A stretch of DNA of 64,000 nt from Aureimonas fodinaquatilis (GCF_008369445.1 NZ_VTWH01000001.1:620001-684000), one strand, 5' to 3'. Positions 54,418 to 64,000 are shown, counted from the stretch's first letter. The notes: generated by a model from the sequence alone, not told the origin. Made by a program: numbers and translations.

Positions 54418-55332
54418 TTAAGTCTGGGAGTTATGAGAGATACGCAAGGTTGGGCGTTCGCGGCCAAATCCGCCTGGCTTGACAATCAACAGAACAACCA
54501 GTGCCACGCCAACAGCGATCAATCGTAGCGAGGCAAGAGTTGCGCCATCAAGGCCCGGCACATAATCCACCAGAAAACGGCTGCCTTCCAGCAGAAATAC
54601 CAGAACAAAGGCCGCGAGCAATACGCCCGGATTGCTGCCGCGGCCACCCACAACCACCACCATGAATGCATATGCGGTGATGATGGGGGTGAATTGCGTC
54701 GGGTCGATATAGCCGTAGTAAAAAGCGTGCAGTGAGCCGGCAAGGCCAAGAATGGCACCGCCAAGCGCAAAACTGCGCAGACGAATTGTCAGAACGGAAC
54801 GACCGAGCGAACTGACAATATCGGGATCATCTCGCGTTGCCCGCATCAAACGGCCAAAGGGCGAGGCAGAGATGAGAGTCAGGGTCACATAGACCACCGC
54901 GAGTGCACAGATGGCAAAGGCCACGAACAGGATATCGTTCCACTGAACGGGCACCAGTCCGGCAAACGGGCGGGTGATACCCGAAACGCCCAGAGTGCCA
55001 AATGTCAGCCAATCCTCATAACTGATGAACAGACGGATGCACTCGGCAAAACCCAGTGTGACAATAGCCAGATAATCTTCGCTCAACCGGATTGAAATCA
55101 GACTGACCAGAGCAGAAATTGCACCCGTAGCGACAATGGCAATGCTCATTGCGACAAGCGGGCTCAACTCCAGTCGAACGACCAGCAGGCCGCAAATGTA
55201 AGCTCCGAGCATATAGAAGCCGAACAGACCAAAATTGACAAGCCCACCCATGCCCCATTGCAGGTTGAGTGCCAGACCGGCGAGGGTGAAAATGACAACG
55301 ACGCAAAGCGTGGCGATCAGATACGGGATCAT
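54418..55332 (-). CDS. livM: Branched-chain-type ABC transporter permease LivM
   Basis: A 304-aa inner-membrane protein with about 8-9 helices. It starts MIPYLIATLCVVVIFTLAGLALNLQWG and shows the LivM signatures GLVNFGLFGFYMLGAYI and FALGGAILGLAGSLHAFYYG. ATG 55332 overlaps the LivH stop by 4 nt; a long extension to 55548 is inside livH and rejected. It forms the heterodimeric channel with LivH. Confidence 0.92.
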   Translation of the reverse strand: MIPYLIATLCVVVIFTLAGLALNLQWGMGGLVNFGLFGFYMLGAYICGLLVVRLELSPLVAMSIAIVATGAISALVSLISIRLSEDYLAIVTLGFAECIRLFISYEDWLTFGTLGVSGITRPFAGLVPVQWNDILFVAFAICALAVVYVTLTLISASPFGRLMRATRDDPDIVSSLGRSVLTIRLRSFALGGAILGLAGSLHAFYYGYIDPTQFTPIITAYAFMVVVVGGRGSNPGVLLAAFVLVFLLEGSRFLVDYVPGLDGATLASLRLIAVGVALVVLLIVKPGGFGRERPTLRISHNSQT

Positions 55333-56192
55333 CGCTGCACCCACTTCGTTCCAAACAAGCCCCATGGGCGGATCATCAGCAATGCCGCCATAATGGAGAA
55401 AGCAACAATCATGCGATAGTGCGGAGGCAGAAAAAGCGTTGATATCTCTTCCGCCAGCCCTAGAACCAGCGCACCGGCAACCGCCGCCATCGGGCTTGCA
55501 ATCCCGCCAAGAATTGCGGCAGTGAAAACGGGCAGCAGATAGTTCCAACCCATTTGCGGCTCTATGCTTGTATCCAGGCCAATCAGCACACCGGCCAGTG
55601 CTGCAAGGGCGCCGGAAATGACCCAGACGGCTGCGATGACGCGCCCCCGCGCAATGCCCCGAACCGAGGCCAGAGCCGAATTGTCGGCGACCGCCCGCAT
55701 GGCGCGGCCAAGGCGGGTGAAGCGGAATATGAGCCAGACGAGGATGAGCGCGCTGACAACCGTGATCAGAATGATCAACTGTTCCTGATTGACGCGAATA
55801 TCCCAGAAGCGTTGCGGCCGGGCAACCGGCACATCGAAGCTGCGCGGCGAATTGCCAGCGAACAGGCGAACCACATTTTCAAGCGCAATGGCCACGCCCA
55901 TGGATGCCACAAGCAATGTCAGGCCGGAGCGCTCCCGCATCTGGCGATAGACGAGCCAGTCTATCATGACCGCAAGTGCAGCGACGGCAATGGTTCCCGC
56001 CAGGGCGGCCGCCAGAATAGGAAGCCCCAGAGCAACATTAGCCCACCAGGTTACAAAGGCACCAACGGTGACATAAGAACCGATTGCATAGTTGGCAAAG
56101 CGCAGAACGCTGAACGACAAGGCAAGGGCAAGGGCGGGCAAGGCAAGGATCATGCCGGTTGTCAGCCCGTTGACGATCAACTGGCCCATCAC
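55329..56192 (-). CDS. livH: Branched-chain-type ABC transporter permease LivH
   Basis: A 287-aa permease with about 8 helices: QLIVNGLTTGMILALPALALAL at the N-terminus, RFANYAIGSYVTVGAF, and GGIASPMAAVAGALVLGLAEEI, the family's loop motifs. It overlaps livF and livM by 4 nt each. The substrate of the system is not necessarily an amino acid; Liv-type systems also take up amides, urea and aromatic acids. Confidence 0.92.
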   Translation of the reverse strand: MMGQLIVNGLTTGMILALPALALALSFSVLRFANYAIGSYVTVGAFVTWWANVALGLPILAAALAGTIAVAALAVMIDWLVYRQMRERSGLTLLVASMGVAIALENVVRLFAGNSPRSFDVPVARPQRFWDIRVNQEQLIILITVVSALILVWLIFRFTRLGRAMRAVADNSALASVRGIARGRVIAAVWVISGALAALAGVLIGLDTSIEPQMGWNYLLPVFTAAILGGIASPMAAVAGALVLGLAEEISTLFLPPHYRMIVAFSIMAALLMIRPWGLFGTKWVQR

Positions 56193-56920
56193 GCGCCTCC
56201 AAGGTAAAGGCGGCGTATTTCAGGAGCAGCCAGAATTTCGGATGCTTTGCCGGAAAGCTTCACTTCACCTGAAACCAGAACCAGACCGCTATCGGAAGCG
56301 CCCAGACCTAGCCTCGTGTTCTGTTCAATCAAGAACAGGGTAACACCGGAGCGCGCAATCCGTGAAATGATCTCGAACAGCAGTTCCGCATTTCGGGGAG
56401 AAAGGCCTGCGGAAGGCTCGTCCAGCGCCAGGACCGAAGGTTCCGCCATCAAGGCTGATGCCATGGCCACCATCTGCCGCTGTCCACCGGACAAGAGCCC
56501 GGCGCGGGCTGAAAGCCTGGAGCGGATTTCCGGAAAAAGCTCCAGCACTTCGTCAAGCCGCTTGTCAAAAGGCGTCACGGATTTGCGTTGGATGAAATCC
56601 AGGCCAAGCCGCAAATTTTCCAGCACCGTCATATTGGGAAAGACATTCGCTTCCTGCGGCACGTAGCCGATGCCGGCATTGGCGCGTTGCGAGGGTGACA
56701 GCGGGGTAATGTCTTTACCGTCCAGCAGAATACGGCCCTGTGTCGGTCGAAGCAGCCCCAGAACCGTCTTGATCAATGTGGATTTGCCTGAGCCGTTTGG
56801 CCCGACAACGGTCAGGATTTCCCCGGCATTGGCGGTGAAGCTCACCTCATGCAGAACCGGCTGGCCACCATAACCGGCAACCAGGCCATCCGCAGCAAGG
56901 CTTTTTGCGGTGAAGCTCAT
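56189..56920 (-). CDS. livF: ABC transporter ATP-binding protein LivF
   Basis: A 243-aa ATPase: Walker A GPNGSGKS, signature LLSGGQRQMVAMASALM, Walker B LALDEPSAGLSP. LivF-type IGYVPQEANVFPNMTVLENL is present. It overlaps livG and livH by 4 nt, so the operon is tightly coupled. Confidence 0.94.
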   Translation of the reverse strand: MSFTAKSLAADGLVAGYGGQPVLHEVSFTANAGEILTVVGPNGSGKSTLIKTVLGLLRPTQGRILLDGKDITPLSPSQRANAGIGYVPQEANVFPNMTVLENLRLGLDFIQRKSVTPFDKRLDEVLELFPEIRSRLSARAGLLSGGQRQMVAMASALMAEPSVLALDEPSAGLSPRNAELLFEIISRIARSGVTLFLIEQNTRLGLGASDSGLVLVSGEVKLSGKASEILAAPEIRRLYLGGA

Positions 56921-57672
56921 GCGCCGACCCCAAGATAGGCACGGGCCACATCATCATTGGCCGTTACCTCTTCAAAGGTTCCATGCGCAACAAGCCTGCC
57001 CTCTGCCAGCGCGTAGACCTGATCGCACAGCGCCGCGACCATGCCCATATTGTGCTCCACCATGCCGAATGAGATGCCTTCGGCCACCAGACTGCGGATG
57101 AATTCGGTTATCTCGGCAATTCGTGTCGGGTTAACGCCCGCACTTGGTTCATCAAGCAATATGAAACGAGGCTCCAGCATCAGCACCCGGCAAAGATCGA
57201 GAAGCTTTTTCTGACCGCCGGAAAGCGCGGCAGACGGTTGATCTGCCAGCCGCCAGAGATCAACGCGAGACAGAAGCTCGCGCGCCTTTTCGATCATGAT
57301 TTCCTGACGGTGCCTGATGGCGTTGCGGCGGAACAGAGCCGCACCAATGCCTTCGAACTGGCGCTCAGGCTGCGCCACAAGCAGATTTTCCACGACCGTC
57401 AGGCCAGCCAGATCACGTGATAGTTGAAACGACCGGCCAAGTCCCAGCCGCGCACGAATGACCGGCGGGCGCGAGGTAATGTCTTCATCGTTGAAATACA
57501 CCTGACCGGTGGTCGGAATAACCGAGCCGGCAAGCACCGAAAACAGCGTGGACTTGCCCGCGCCATTTGGACCTATCAGCCCGGTCACCATGCCGGGCTT
57601 GAGCTGGACAGATACCCCGTCCAGCGCCTTGAACCCGTCATAAGTGACTGTGAGATTGCGGCCTTCCAACAT
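56917..57672 (-). CDS. livG: ABC transporter ATP-binding protein LivG
   Basis: A 251-aa ATPase: Walker A GPNGAGKST, signature ALSGGQKKLLDLCRVLM, Walker B FILLDEPSAGVNP, and the LivG-like GLGRSFQLSRDLAGLTVVEN. It is 2 nt downstream of the binding-protein gene. Confidence 0.94.
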   Translation of the reverse strand: MLEGRNLTVTYDGFKALDGVSVQLKPGMVTGLIGPNGAGKSTLFSVLAGSVIPTTGQVYFNDEDITSRPPVIRARLGLGRSFQLSRDLAGLTVVENLLVAQPERQFEGIGAALFRRNAIRHRQEIMIEKARELLSRVDLWRLADQPSAALSGGQKKLLDLCRVLMLEPRFILLDEPSAGVNPTRIAEITEFIRSLVAEGISFGMVEHNMGMVAALCDQVYALAEGRLVAHGTFEEVTANDDVARAYLGVGA

Positions 57673-57674
57673 TT

Positions 57675-58892
57675 TCAGCGAATGACGTCCACCAGCTCGC
57701 TCTCGCCATCCTTGATCACGAAATGGCCGTAAGCCAGGTTTGACTGATCGCCATTGGCTTCAAAACGAAAATCAGATGCAGCACCCGAGTAACGGAAAGG
57801 CTCACCGGCGCGCAGCGCTTCAAGCGCCTTGACCGGATCACCGATCGAAGGGGCATCGCTGTTCACCAGTTCGGGAAACGCGGCACCAAGGTCAGCGCCT
57901 TTGGTCGAGCCGGTTTTTTCAATCGCCAGAGCCGTCAGCACAATCTGGTCAAACACCTGAGCGCCAAAGCTCATGACCGTTCCTTCCGGCTGGCCGATGC
58001 TGTTCAGGTAAAGGGCATAGCTCTCAGAGTTTTCAACTGGCACATGCTGGGTGTGGTGCACGCCTTCCGCCAGTTCCTTGCCAACATTGGCAACAAACTG
58101 GCCATTGGAGCCAGCAGCATTGCCGTAAGCATAAATTGTCCCCTCATACCCGTTGCGATAGGCCTCTTTCACAACGGCTGAAAGCTCGTTGACATAAGCC
58201 GCAACAAAGATGGCCTCCGGGTCGCCTTCAAGAATCTTGTCAACTTCGACGCGATAGGAAGGCTGGTTTGGATTGAAAGGAATCTCCTGGAGAATTTCAC
58301 CGCCGCCCGCGGTGAATGTTTCCTTGAACGGCTGAATGGTGGACAATGTAAACGGGGTTTGAAGAACAAGAACGGACGCCGTCTTCACATCGTCATTCAG
58401 AAACGCCTTTCCGAACGCGTCACCCCAGTCTTTGCCATTGGTCTGGAAACGCCAGACCAGATTTTGATTGTCGCCCTGGGTAATCTCGTCCGCCGAACCG
58501 TTGGTTGTCAGGAGAACGCCTTTTTCAATGGCAATCGGCTTGACGGCAAGGGCAACCGCACTGGACCAGATGCCGGAGATTGAAACGACGCCATCAACGT
58601 CAATCAGCTTGCGCGCGGCTGCAACACCAGCGGTTGGCTGCGTTTCATCATCGGCAACAATCAACTCCAGTTGGCGGCCCAGAACGCCGCCTGCTTCGTT
58701 GATGATTTTGACTGCGGCACGGGCCGCGTCTTCTTCTTCCTTGCCATACGGGCCGCCCGAACCACTGAACGGGGCAAGCAGGCCAAGCTTGATCGGGGCT
58801 TCCTGCGCAAACGCAGGCAGGGCCATTCCGGTCATTGTCGCCAAAAGTGCAACGCTCATCAGTGAGCGGCGTGTGAGGTCAGTCAATCCCAT
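57675..58892 (-). CDS. ABC transporter substrate-binding protein, LivJ/LivK type
   Basis: A 405-aa periplasmic receptor. The signal peptide (about 1-29) contains TRRSLM, so Tat export is possible, and ends AFA. The mature part has the family's IKLGLLAPFSGSGGPYGKEEEDAARAAVKIINEAGG opening and ELIVADDETQPTAGVAAARKL. Binding proteins of this group take amino acids, amides or aromatic acids; none is indicated by the residues seen. SD AAGGAG (58900-58905) is 7 nt from the ATG. A palindromic unit sits 2 nt beyond the SD. Divergent from the LLM monooxygenase. Confidence 0.92.
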   Translation of the reverse strand: MGLTDLTRRSLMSVALLATMTGMALPAFAQEAPIKLGLLAPFSGSGGPYGKEEEDAARAAVKIINEAGGVLGRQLELIVADDETQPTAGVAAARKLIDVDGVVSISGIWSSAVALAVKPIAIEKGVLLTTNGSADEITQGDNQNLVWRFQTNGKDWGDAFGKAFLNDDVKTASVLVLQTPFTLSTIQPFKETFTAGGGEILQEIPFNPNQPSYRVEVDKILEGDPEAIFVAAYVNELSAVVKEAYRNGYEGTIYAYGNAAGSNGQFVANVGKELAEGVHHTQHVPVENSESYALYLNSIGQPEGTVMSFGAQVFDQIVLTALAIEKTGSTKGADLGAAFPELVNSDAPSIGDPVKALEALRAGEPFRYSGAASDFRFEANGDQSNLAYGHFVIKDGESELVDVIR

Positions 58893-58907
58893 ACGAATTC
58901 TCCTTAG

Positions 58908-59008
58908 AGCATTTCCCGTCGAAACGGTGGCGTTTCAACGGCAAGACAATGCGACAAAGCCAAAAGTCGGATCGTTTTTCGGCGATCATCAGATCGCCTG
59001 GAACGGTC
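58908..59008 (-). repeat. Composite palindromic element (family copy 6) in the livJ-type leader
   Basis: The 45-bp unit B is 58908-58952 in reverse orientation (GAAACG/CGTTTC core, 58921-58936). Hairpin A follows: GGCGATC (58981-58987)/GATCGCC (58992-58998), extended by partly paired GATCGTT and GAACGGTC. It lies in the 364-nt intergenic (58893-59256) between the binding-protein gene and the LLM gene; the rest of that gap shows no frame or RNA motif. Confidence 0.8.
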
Positions 59009-59256
59009 CTGGCGCGGTCCAGTTGGATGCTGTCCAAGCCTTGGTCCTGAGAGCACGGGCAACGTGGCCAAGGTTGAAGGCTGTACTGAGGGTAGGTAAG
59101 CTGGCGCCGCGAGTACGTTTCTTTGCACAGGGTGTCAATTAAAGAGCACGCGAACAGCAATGAAACGCAAAGCCCGGTTTAAGTCGGTCTGCGTTTGGAG
59201 CAACACATTCGCCTGAGGCCAGAAGTTATAGAGTTTTATTCCTGTGAGGCGCGTTG

Positions 59257-60612
59257 ATGGCCAAAGAGCTGCGAATCAATACATTTCAAATGTGTGCACC
59301 GATTCATAACTGGGCGGGGTTGTGGCGGCTGCCGGGTGACCGCGCGGTGGATTACAACAAGCTCGACTACTGGACAGATATGGCCCAGACCGCAGAGCGC
59401 GGTCTGCTTGATGCAATTTTCATTGCTGACGTGTTCGGCGTCTATGATGTGTATGGCGGCTCTCCGGATGCCGCTTTGCGCGCTGGTGCACAAATTCCCA
59501 ACATGGACCCGGTGGTGCCGGTTTCCGCCATGGCGCACGTAACCCGCAACATCGGCTTTGGCATCACTGCCAATCTGAGTTTTGAGCATCCGTTTCAAAT
59601 GGCGCGCCGGTTTTCCACGCTCGATCATATGACCGGCGGGCGCATCGGCTGGAACATCGTGACCGGTTATCTGGAAAGTGGTGCGCGTGGAATGGGCCGC
59701 TCCGTGCAGACAGAACATGACGCGCGTTATGATCTGGCCGAGGATTTCATGGCCGCAATCTACAAGCTTTGGGAATCGTCGTGGGAGGAGGGCGCTGTTG
59801 TGCGCGATGCGGAGGCGGGCATTTTCACCGACCCGGCTCGCGTTCACAGGATCACGCATAATGGGCCGCATTTCCAGGTTGATGGAATTCACCTGTCAGA
59901 ACCATCGCCACAGCGTACGCCCGTGCTGTTTCAGGCCGGAACATCGGAGCGGGGCCGACAATTCGCCGGACGCCATGCCGAATGCGTTTTTATCAATGGC
60001 CCAACGCAGAAGATTGCTGCCGGTGCGGCCGGCAAGCTTCGCGATGCCGCTGAGGCTGCCGGACGCAGCGGCAATGACCTGTCACTGTTTCTGGCTGCCA
60101 ATGTCATTATTGCACCCACCAGTGCCCAAGCGCGTGAGTTGCATGCGGAATATTCCCGCCACCTGGATGCAGCCGGACAGCTTGCGCTTGTATCGGGATG
60201 GACAGGCATGGACCTTTCAACGCTTTCGCCGGAAGATGTAGTGCCGTTTGCCCGCACCAATGCAATACAATCAACCTTGGAAAACATAACGGCAAAGGCG
60301 CCCAGACCCGTACTGGCGAAAGATCTGGTCGCGCTCACTGCAACGGGCGCTCGTGCGCCATTCATTTATGGAACGGCATCCGAGGTAGCCGACCAGTTGC
60401 TGGAATGGGCTGAGGCAACCGGTGTTGACGGCTTCAATCTGGCGCGACTGTCGGTGCCCGCCACGCTCAATTCGATTGTAGACCAGCTTGTGCCGGAGTT
60501 GCAGGCGCGCAAACGGTTCAAGACAGCCTATGCAGATGGCACATTCCGCCAGAAACTTGGCTCACCTTCGGCGCGGCTTATGGCTCCGCATCCCGCGCGG
60601 CTGCACGGGTGA
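59257..60612 (+). CDS. LLM-class flavin monooxygenase, NtaA/SnaA/DszA type
   Basis: A 451-aa TIM-barrel FMNH2-dependent monooxygenase. RINTFQMCAPIHNWAGLWR, HPFQMARRFSTLDHMTGGRIGWNIVTGYL, DEDF-like AEDFMAAIYKLWESSW and RTPVLFQAGTSERGRQFAGRHAE are the NtaA/DszA-family markers. Members oxidise nitrilotriacetate, EDTA, dibenzothiophene sulfone or other C-N and C-S compounds. No partner flavin reductase is in the window. ATG 59257 has GAGG 8 nt upstream. It is divergent from the Liv ABC operon, so the pair likely takes up and oxidises the same compound. Confidence 0.92.
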   Translation: MAKELRINTFQMCAPIHNWAGLWRLPGDRAVDYNKLDYWTDMAQTAERGLLDAIFIADVFGVYDVYGGSPDAALRAGAQIPNMDPVVPVSAMAHVTRNIGFGITANLSFEHPFQMARRFSTLDHMTGGRIGWNIVTGYLESGARGMGRSVQTEHDARYDLAEDFMAAIYKLWESSWEEGAVVRDAEAGIFTDPARVHRITHNGPHFQVDGIHLSEPSPQRTPVLFQAGTSERGRQFAGRHAECVFINGPTQKIAAGAAGKLRDAAEAAGRSGNDLSLFLAANVIIAPTSAQARELHAEYSRHLDAAGQLALVSGWTGMDLSTLSPEDVVPFARTNAIQSTLENITAKAPRPVLAKDLVALTATGARAPFIYGTASEVADQLLEWAEATGVDGFNLARLSVPATLNSIVDQLVPELQARKRFKTAYADGTFRQKLGSPSARLMAPHPARLHG

Positions 60613-60626
60613 AGGGGTGCCTGAGG

Positions 60627-61073
60627 CTATTTGTAAAAGCCGGAACGCAGGTTGATGCCATATTCAAGCCAGGCTTTCATGGCGCACAGCATTCCTGTCC
60701 AGCCTTCACAATTGCCAAAACAGGCCTTTGCGCCTGCTTCTGTATCGGGCCAGCCGAATTCGCTGATCCGCACAAGTGTTCGCCCATCGTCCAGCGCCGC
60801 AAACGTCATTGTTACGGTTGTCCAACTGCCCGGAGCGCCATCCGCTTCCCATTGCAGAATGATTTTTTCGTTCTGCACAACTTCCTGAACATGGACCGGG
60901 AAAGCTCCGGGAAAATCATGAAAGTCCCATGAAACTTCCGCTCCGGTTTCCAGGCGGCCCTTTGCACCGCCTGTGGTGAAATATTGCGAAAGCCTGTCCG
61001 GGGCCACCACCGCCTCGAACACCTCTTCCACCGGTTTGGATATCCGCCCGCTGACCGTGAATTTCAGTTCCAT
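60627..61073 (-). CDS. SRPBCC/AHSA1-family protein
   Basis: A 148-aa helix-grip protein of the Aha1-C/SRPBCC group: MELKFTVSGRISKPVEEVFEAVVAP at the start, and EVSWDFHDFPGAFPVHVQEV and GWTGMLCAMKAWLEYG later. These bind hydrophobic ligands; no enzyme activity is known. It is divergent from an ArsR regulator, the common pairing for this family. Confidence 0.87.
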   Translation of the reverse strand: MELKFTVSGRISKPVEEVFEAVVAPDRLSQYFTTGGAKGRLETGAEVSWDFHDFPGAFPVHVQEVVQNEKIILQWEADGAPGSWTTVTMTFAALDDGRTLVRISEFGWPDTEAGAKACFGNCEGWTGMLCAMKAWLEYGINLRSGFYK

Positions 61074-61104
61074 ATCGCAATCCTTCTTGCCATGCGTGAT
61101 TATG

Positions 61105-61122
61105 TGTTATAAAAATATAACA
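61105..61122. promoter_or_regulatory. ArsR operator overlapping the regulator start codon
   Basis: Perfect 7-bp inverted repeat TGTTATA (61105-61111) and TATAACA (61116-61122) with an AAAA spacer. The last base is the A of the arsR ATG. It lies 32 nt upstream of the SRPBCC gene start, so bound ArsR would block both genes. Confidence 0.7.
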
Positions 61123-61499
61123 TGTCAATTGATGATCAGGACGACGCGCTTTTCAAGGCCCTTGGACATCGAGCCAGACGGCAAATTCTGGATTTGCTGA
61201 AACGTTCTCCGATGACCACAGGCCGGCTATGTGAGACTTTGCCGGAGCTGGACCGGTGCACGGTCATGCAGCATCTCAAGGTACTGGAAACCGCAAGGCT
61301 GGTGATTGTCGAGCGAAGGGGGCGCGAGCGTTGGAACCATCTCGATGCTCTGCCAATTCACGCAATTCAGCAACGCTGGATAGGCCCCTACGCGGTCCAC
61401 GCGATTGGTGTGTTGAGCAGCCTGAAAAATGTTCTGGATGCTGAGCCGGAGCAAGCCAAAGACGAGGCGGTATTGATTGCTGATTCAACCGATCAGTAA
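61122..61499 (+). CDS. ArsR-family winged-helix regulator
   Basis: A 125-aa protein beginning DDALFKALGHRARRQILDLLKRSPMTTGRLCETL, the ArsR/SmtB HTH opening, with recognition helix CTVMQHLKVLETARLVIVER. No CxC or other metal site is obvious, so it belongs to the SRPBCC-associated type rather than the metal-sensing ones. It likely autoregulates through the overlapping inverted repeat. Confidence 0.92.
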   Translation: MSIDDQDDALFKALGHRARRQILDLLKRSPMTTGRLCETLPELDRCTVMQHLKVLETARLVIVERRGRERWNHLDALPIHAIQQRWIGPYAVHAIGVLSSLKNVLDAEPEQAKDEAVLIADSTDQ

Positions 61500-61506
61500 A
61501 TGATAA

Positions 61507-61531
61507 ACCCGGCGGAGAGTATCCGCCGGGT
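61507..61531. terminator. Hairpin between arsR and aspD
   Basis: 10-bp perfect stem ACCCGGCGGA/TCCGCCGGGT with a GAGTA loop. On the minus strand it is followed by the T-rich TTATCATTT, so it may terminate aspD. The plus strand lacks a U-tract. Confidence 0.65.
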
Positions 61532-61562
61532 CTGAAAATGATTGCGGTTGAAACTGAATGGA

Positions 61563-63161
<1,599 letters not shown>

Positions 63162-63239
63162 TCACTCCAGGTCTGATGGAAGCATTGCTGGTAACGCACG
63201 TCAAATTGAGGCGGAAGGTGCTTTAACTCACTGTTTTAC

Positions 63240-63253
63240 GGGCATTTATGCCC
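63240..63253 (-). terminator. Weak hairpin downstream of aspT
   Basis: GGGCAT/ATGCCC 6-bp stem with a 2-nt loop. On the minus strand it is followed by CGTAAAAC rather than a U-tract, so termination is uncertain; a read-through link to aspD is possible. Confidence 0.35.
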
Positions 63254-63271
63254 TTTCTGGTCATGTTCGGG

Positions 63272-64000
63272 CTACACAAATGCCACGACCAACGGGCCAA
63301 GCAGCGTCAGAAACACATTGGCCAGGGCATAGGTGATGGCGAAGGGCGTTGTGGGTACAGAGTTGCCCGCCTTGTCCAGGATTTCACCAAAGGCCGGGTT
63401 GGCGCTGCGAGAGCCCGACAACGCGCCGGCAAAGACCGCAACATTCTGGTAGCCAAGGAAATAGCGCCCAACCAGCATTGTGATGATGAGCGGCAGGATG
63501 GTTACGACAACGCCAATCAGGAAAATGGAAATGCCGCTTTGCATGATGGTTTGCACCGCCTGCTGGCCCGATTGAAGGCCAACCACGGCGACAAAGCCTG
63601 CAAGTCCCAGGTCACGCAGCAATGTTGATGCTGCTGTTGGCATGTTGCCCATTGTCATATGCCGGCTGCGATACCAGCCGAACACCAGGCCGGACAGAAG
63701 CGCACCGCCACCCGCACCCAGTGTGAGCGGAATGGAGCCAATGCGAAACACCAGAAGGCCCACAAGCAAGCCTGCTACAAGGCCAAGACCGTGGAATACG
63801 AAATCCGTTTTGTCGCTGGGGACGATTTCCGGGCCAACCAGTTTTGCCATGCGTTGCAGGTCTTCCTGCACACCGTGAACGGTAACAATATCTCCGGCCA
63901 GGATGGTTGTGCCTTCCGTCAGCTCCAGCTTGCTGCCGCCACGCGTTACCGCAATGACATAAATGCCGTGCCGCAACTCGCTGCTGTTGGAAATGATCTG
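63272..64000 (-). CDS. aspT: Aspartate:alanine antiporter AspT, truncated by the window edge
   Basis: The frame is open to base 64000; the true N-terminus lies beyond the window. The visible 242 residues hold a TrkA-C-type segment (GIYVIAVTRGGSKLELTEGTTILAGDIVTVHG), then membrane helices such as LGLVAGLLVGLLVF and LGLAGFVAVVGLQSG. The segment AGALSGSRSANPAFGEI is the conserved AAE antiporter motif. It exchanges aspartate for alanine electrogenically across the inner membrane. The 3' neighbour on this strand is aspD. Confidence 0.9.
   Translation of the reverse strand, partial: QIISNSSELRHGIYVIAVTRGGSKLELTEGTTILAGDIVTVHGVQEDLQRMAKLVGPEIVPSDKTDFVFHGLGLVAGLLVGLLVFRIGSIPLTLGAGGGALLSGLVFGWYRSRHMTMGNMPTAASTLLRDLGLAGFVAVVGLQSGQQAVQTIMQSGISIFLIGVVVTILPLIITMLVGRYFLGYQNVAVFAGALSGSRSANPAFGEILDKAGNSVPTTPFAITYALANVFLTLLGPLVVAFV

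Overview
The window looks like chromosome of an alphaproteobacterium, most likely a member of the Hyphomicrobiales (Rhizobiales). The signs are moderate-to-high GC, an HWE-family histidine kinase, an OxyR/KatA pair, several Liv and TRAP solute systems, an otsB-otsA pair and an eda gene, and many small 4-nt-overlap operons. No rRNA, tRNA, prophage, insertion sequence or CRISPR array was seen. The genus assignment is inference only.

Layout. 1-5 kb: the end of an osmoprotectant-type ABC permease, galE, a small secreted protein, a double-PAS diguanylate cyclase and an MhqO-like ring-cleavage dioxygenase. 5-12 kb: an NDP-forming acyl-CoA synthetase fused to a GNAT domain, then an RND efflux pair. 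12-17 kb: a tandem glycine riboswitch in front of a DadA-like amino-acid dehydrogenase, then otsB-otsA and eda-GNAT. 17-25 kb: an APC permease and cupin divergent from an Lrp regulator, a LacI-controlled 2-hydroxyacid dehydrogenase, MarR/creatininase, and a His-rich CobW GTPase translationally coupled to a WD40 protein. 25-33.5 kb: an HWE histidine kinase, divergent oxyR/katA, rsmB and guaA. 33.7-43.9 kb looks accessory: a dioxygenase-hydrolase fusion with AraC, an LLM oxidoreductase, a MoaF-SnoaL protein, a cysteine hydrolase, a GATase with a short homoserine dehydrogenase divergent from a LysE exporter, and VOC proteins with a MarR regulator.

43.9-52.5 kb is a seven-gene minus-strand operon: TRAP transporter dctP-dctQ-dctM, an FMN 2-hydroxyacid dehydrogenase, an acetoacetate-decarboxylase-like protein, an SDR and an acetolactate-synthase-like ThDP enzyme. 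It is divergent from a GntR regulator with two winged-helix domains and reads as a self-contained, substrate-unknown import-and-catabolism unit. 52.6-60.6 kb holds a DUF5996-GNAT fusion, a complete Liv-type ABC operon ending in an AhpD-like protein, and a divergent NtaA/DszA-type flavin monooxygenase, suggesting a second scavenging system. 60.6-64 kb holds an SRPBCC/ArsR pair with a visible operator, then aspartate 4-decarboxylase (aspD) and the start of the aspartate:alanine antiporter (aspT, cut by the window edge).

The most notable non-coding signal is a family of 45-bp palindromic intergenic units (six copies, in five places). Three copies sit beside a second GATC-centred hairpin. They lie between convergent genes, between dctP and dctQ, between lacI and its downstream gene, and two bases from the Shine-Dalgarno sequence of the Liv binding protein. 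One tandem pair shows a compensatory base change in the stem.
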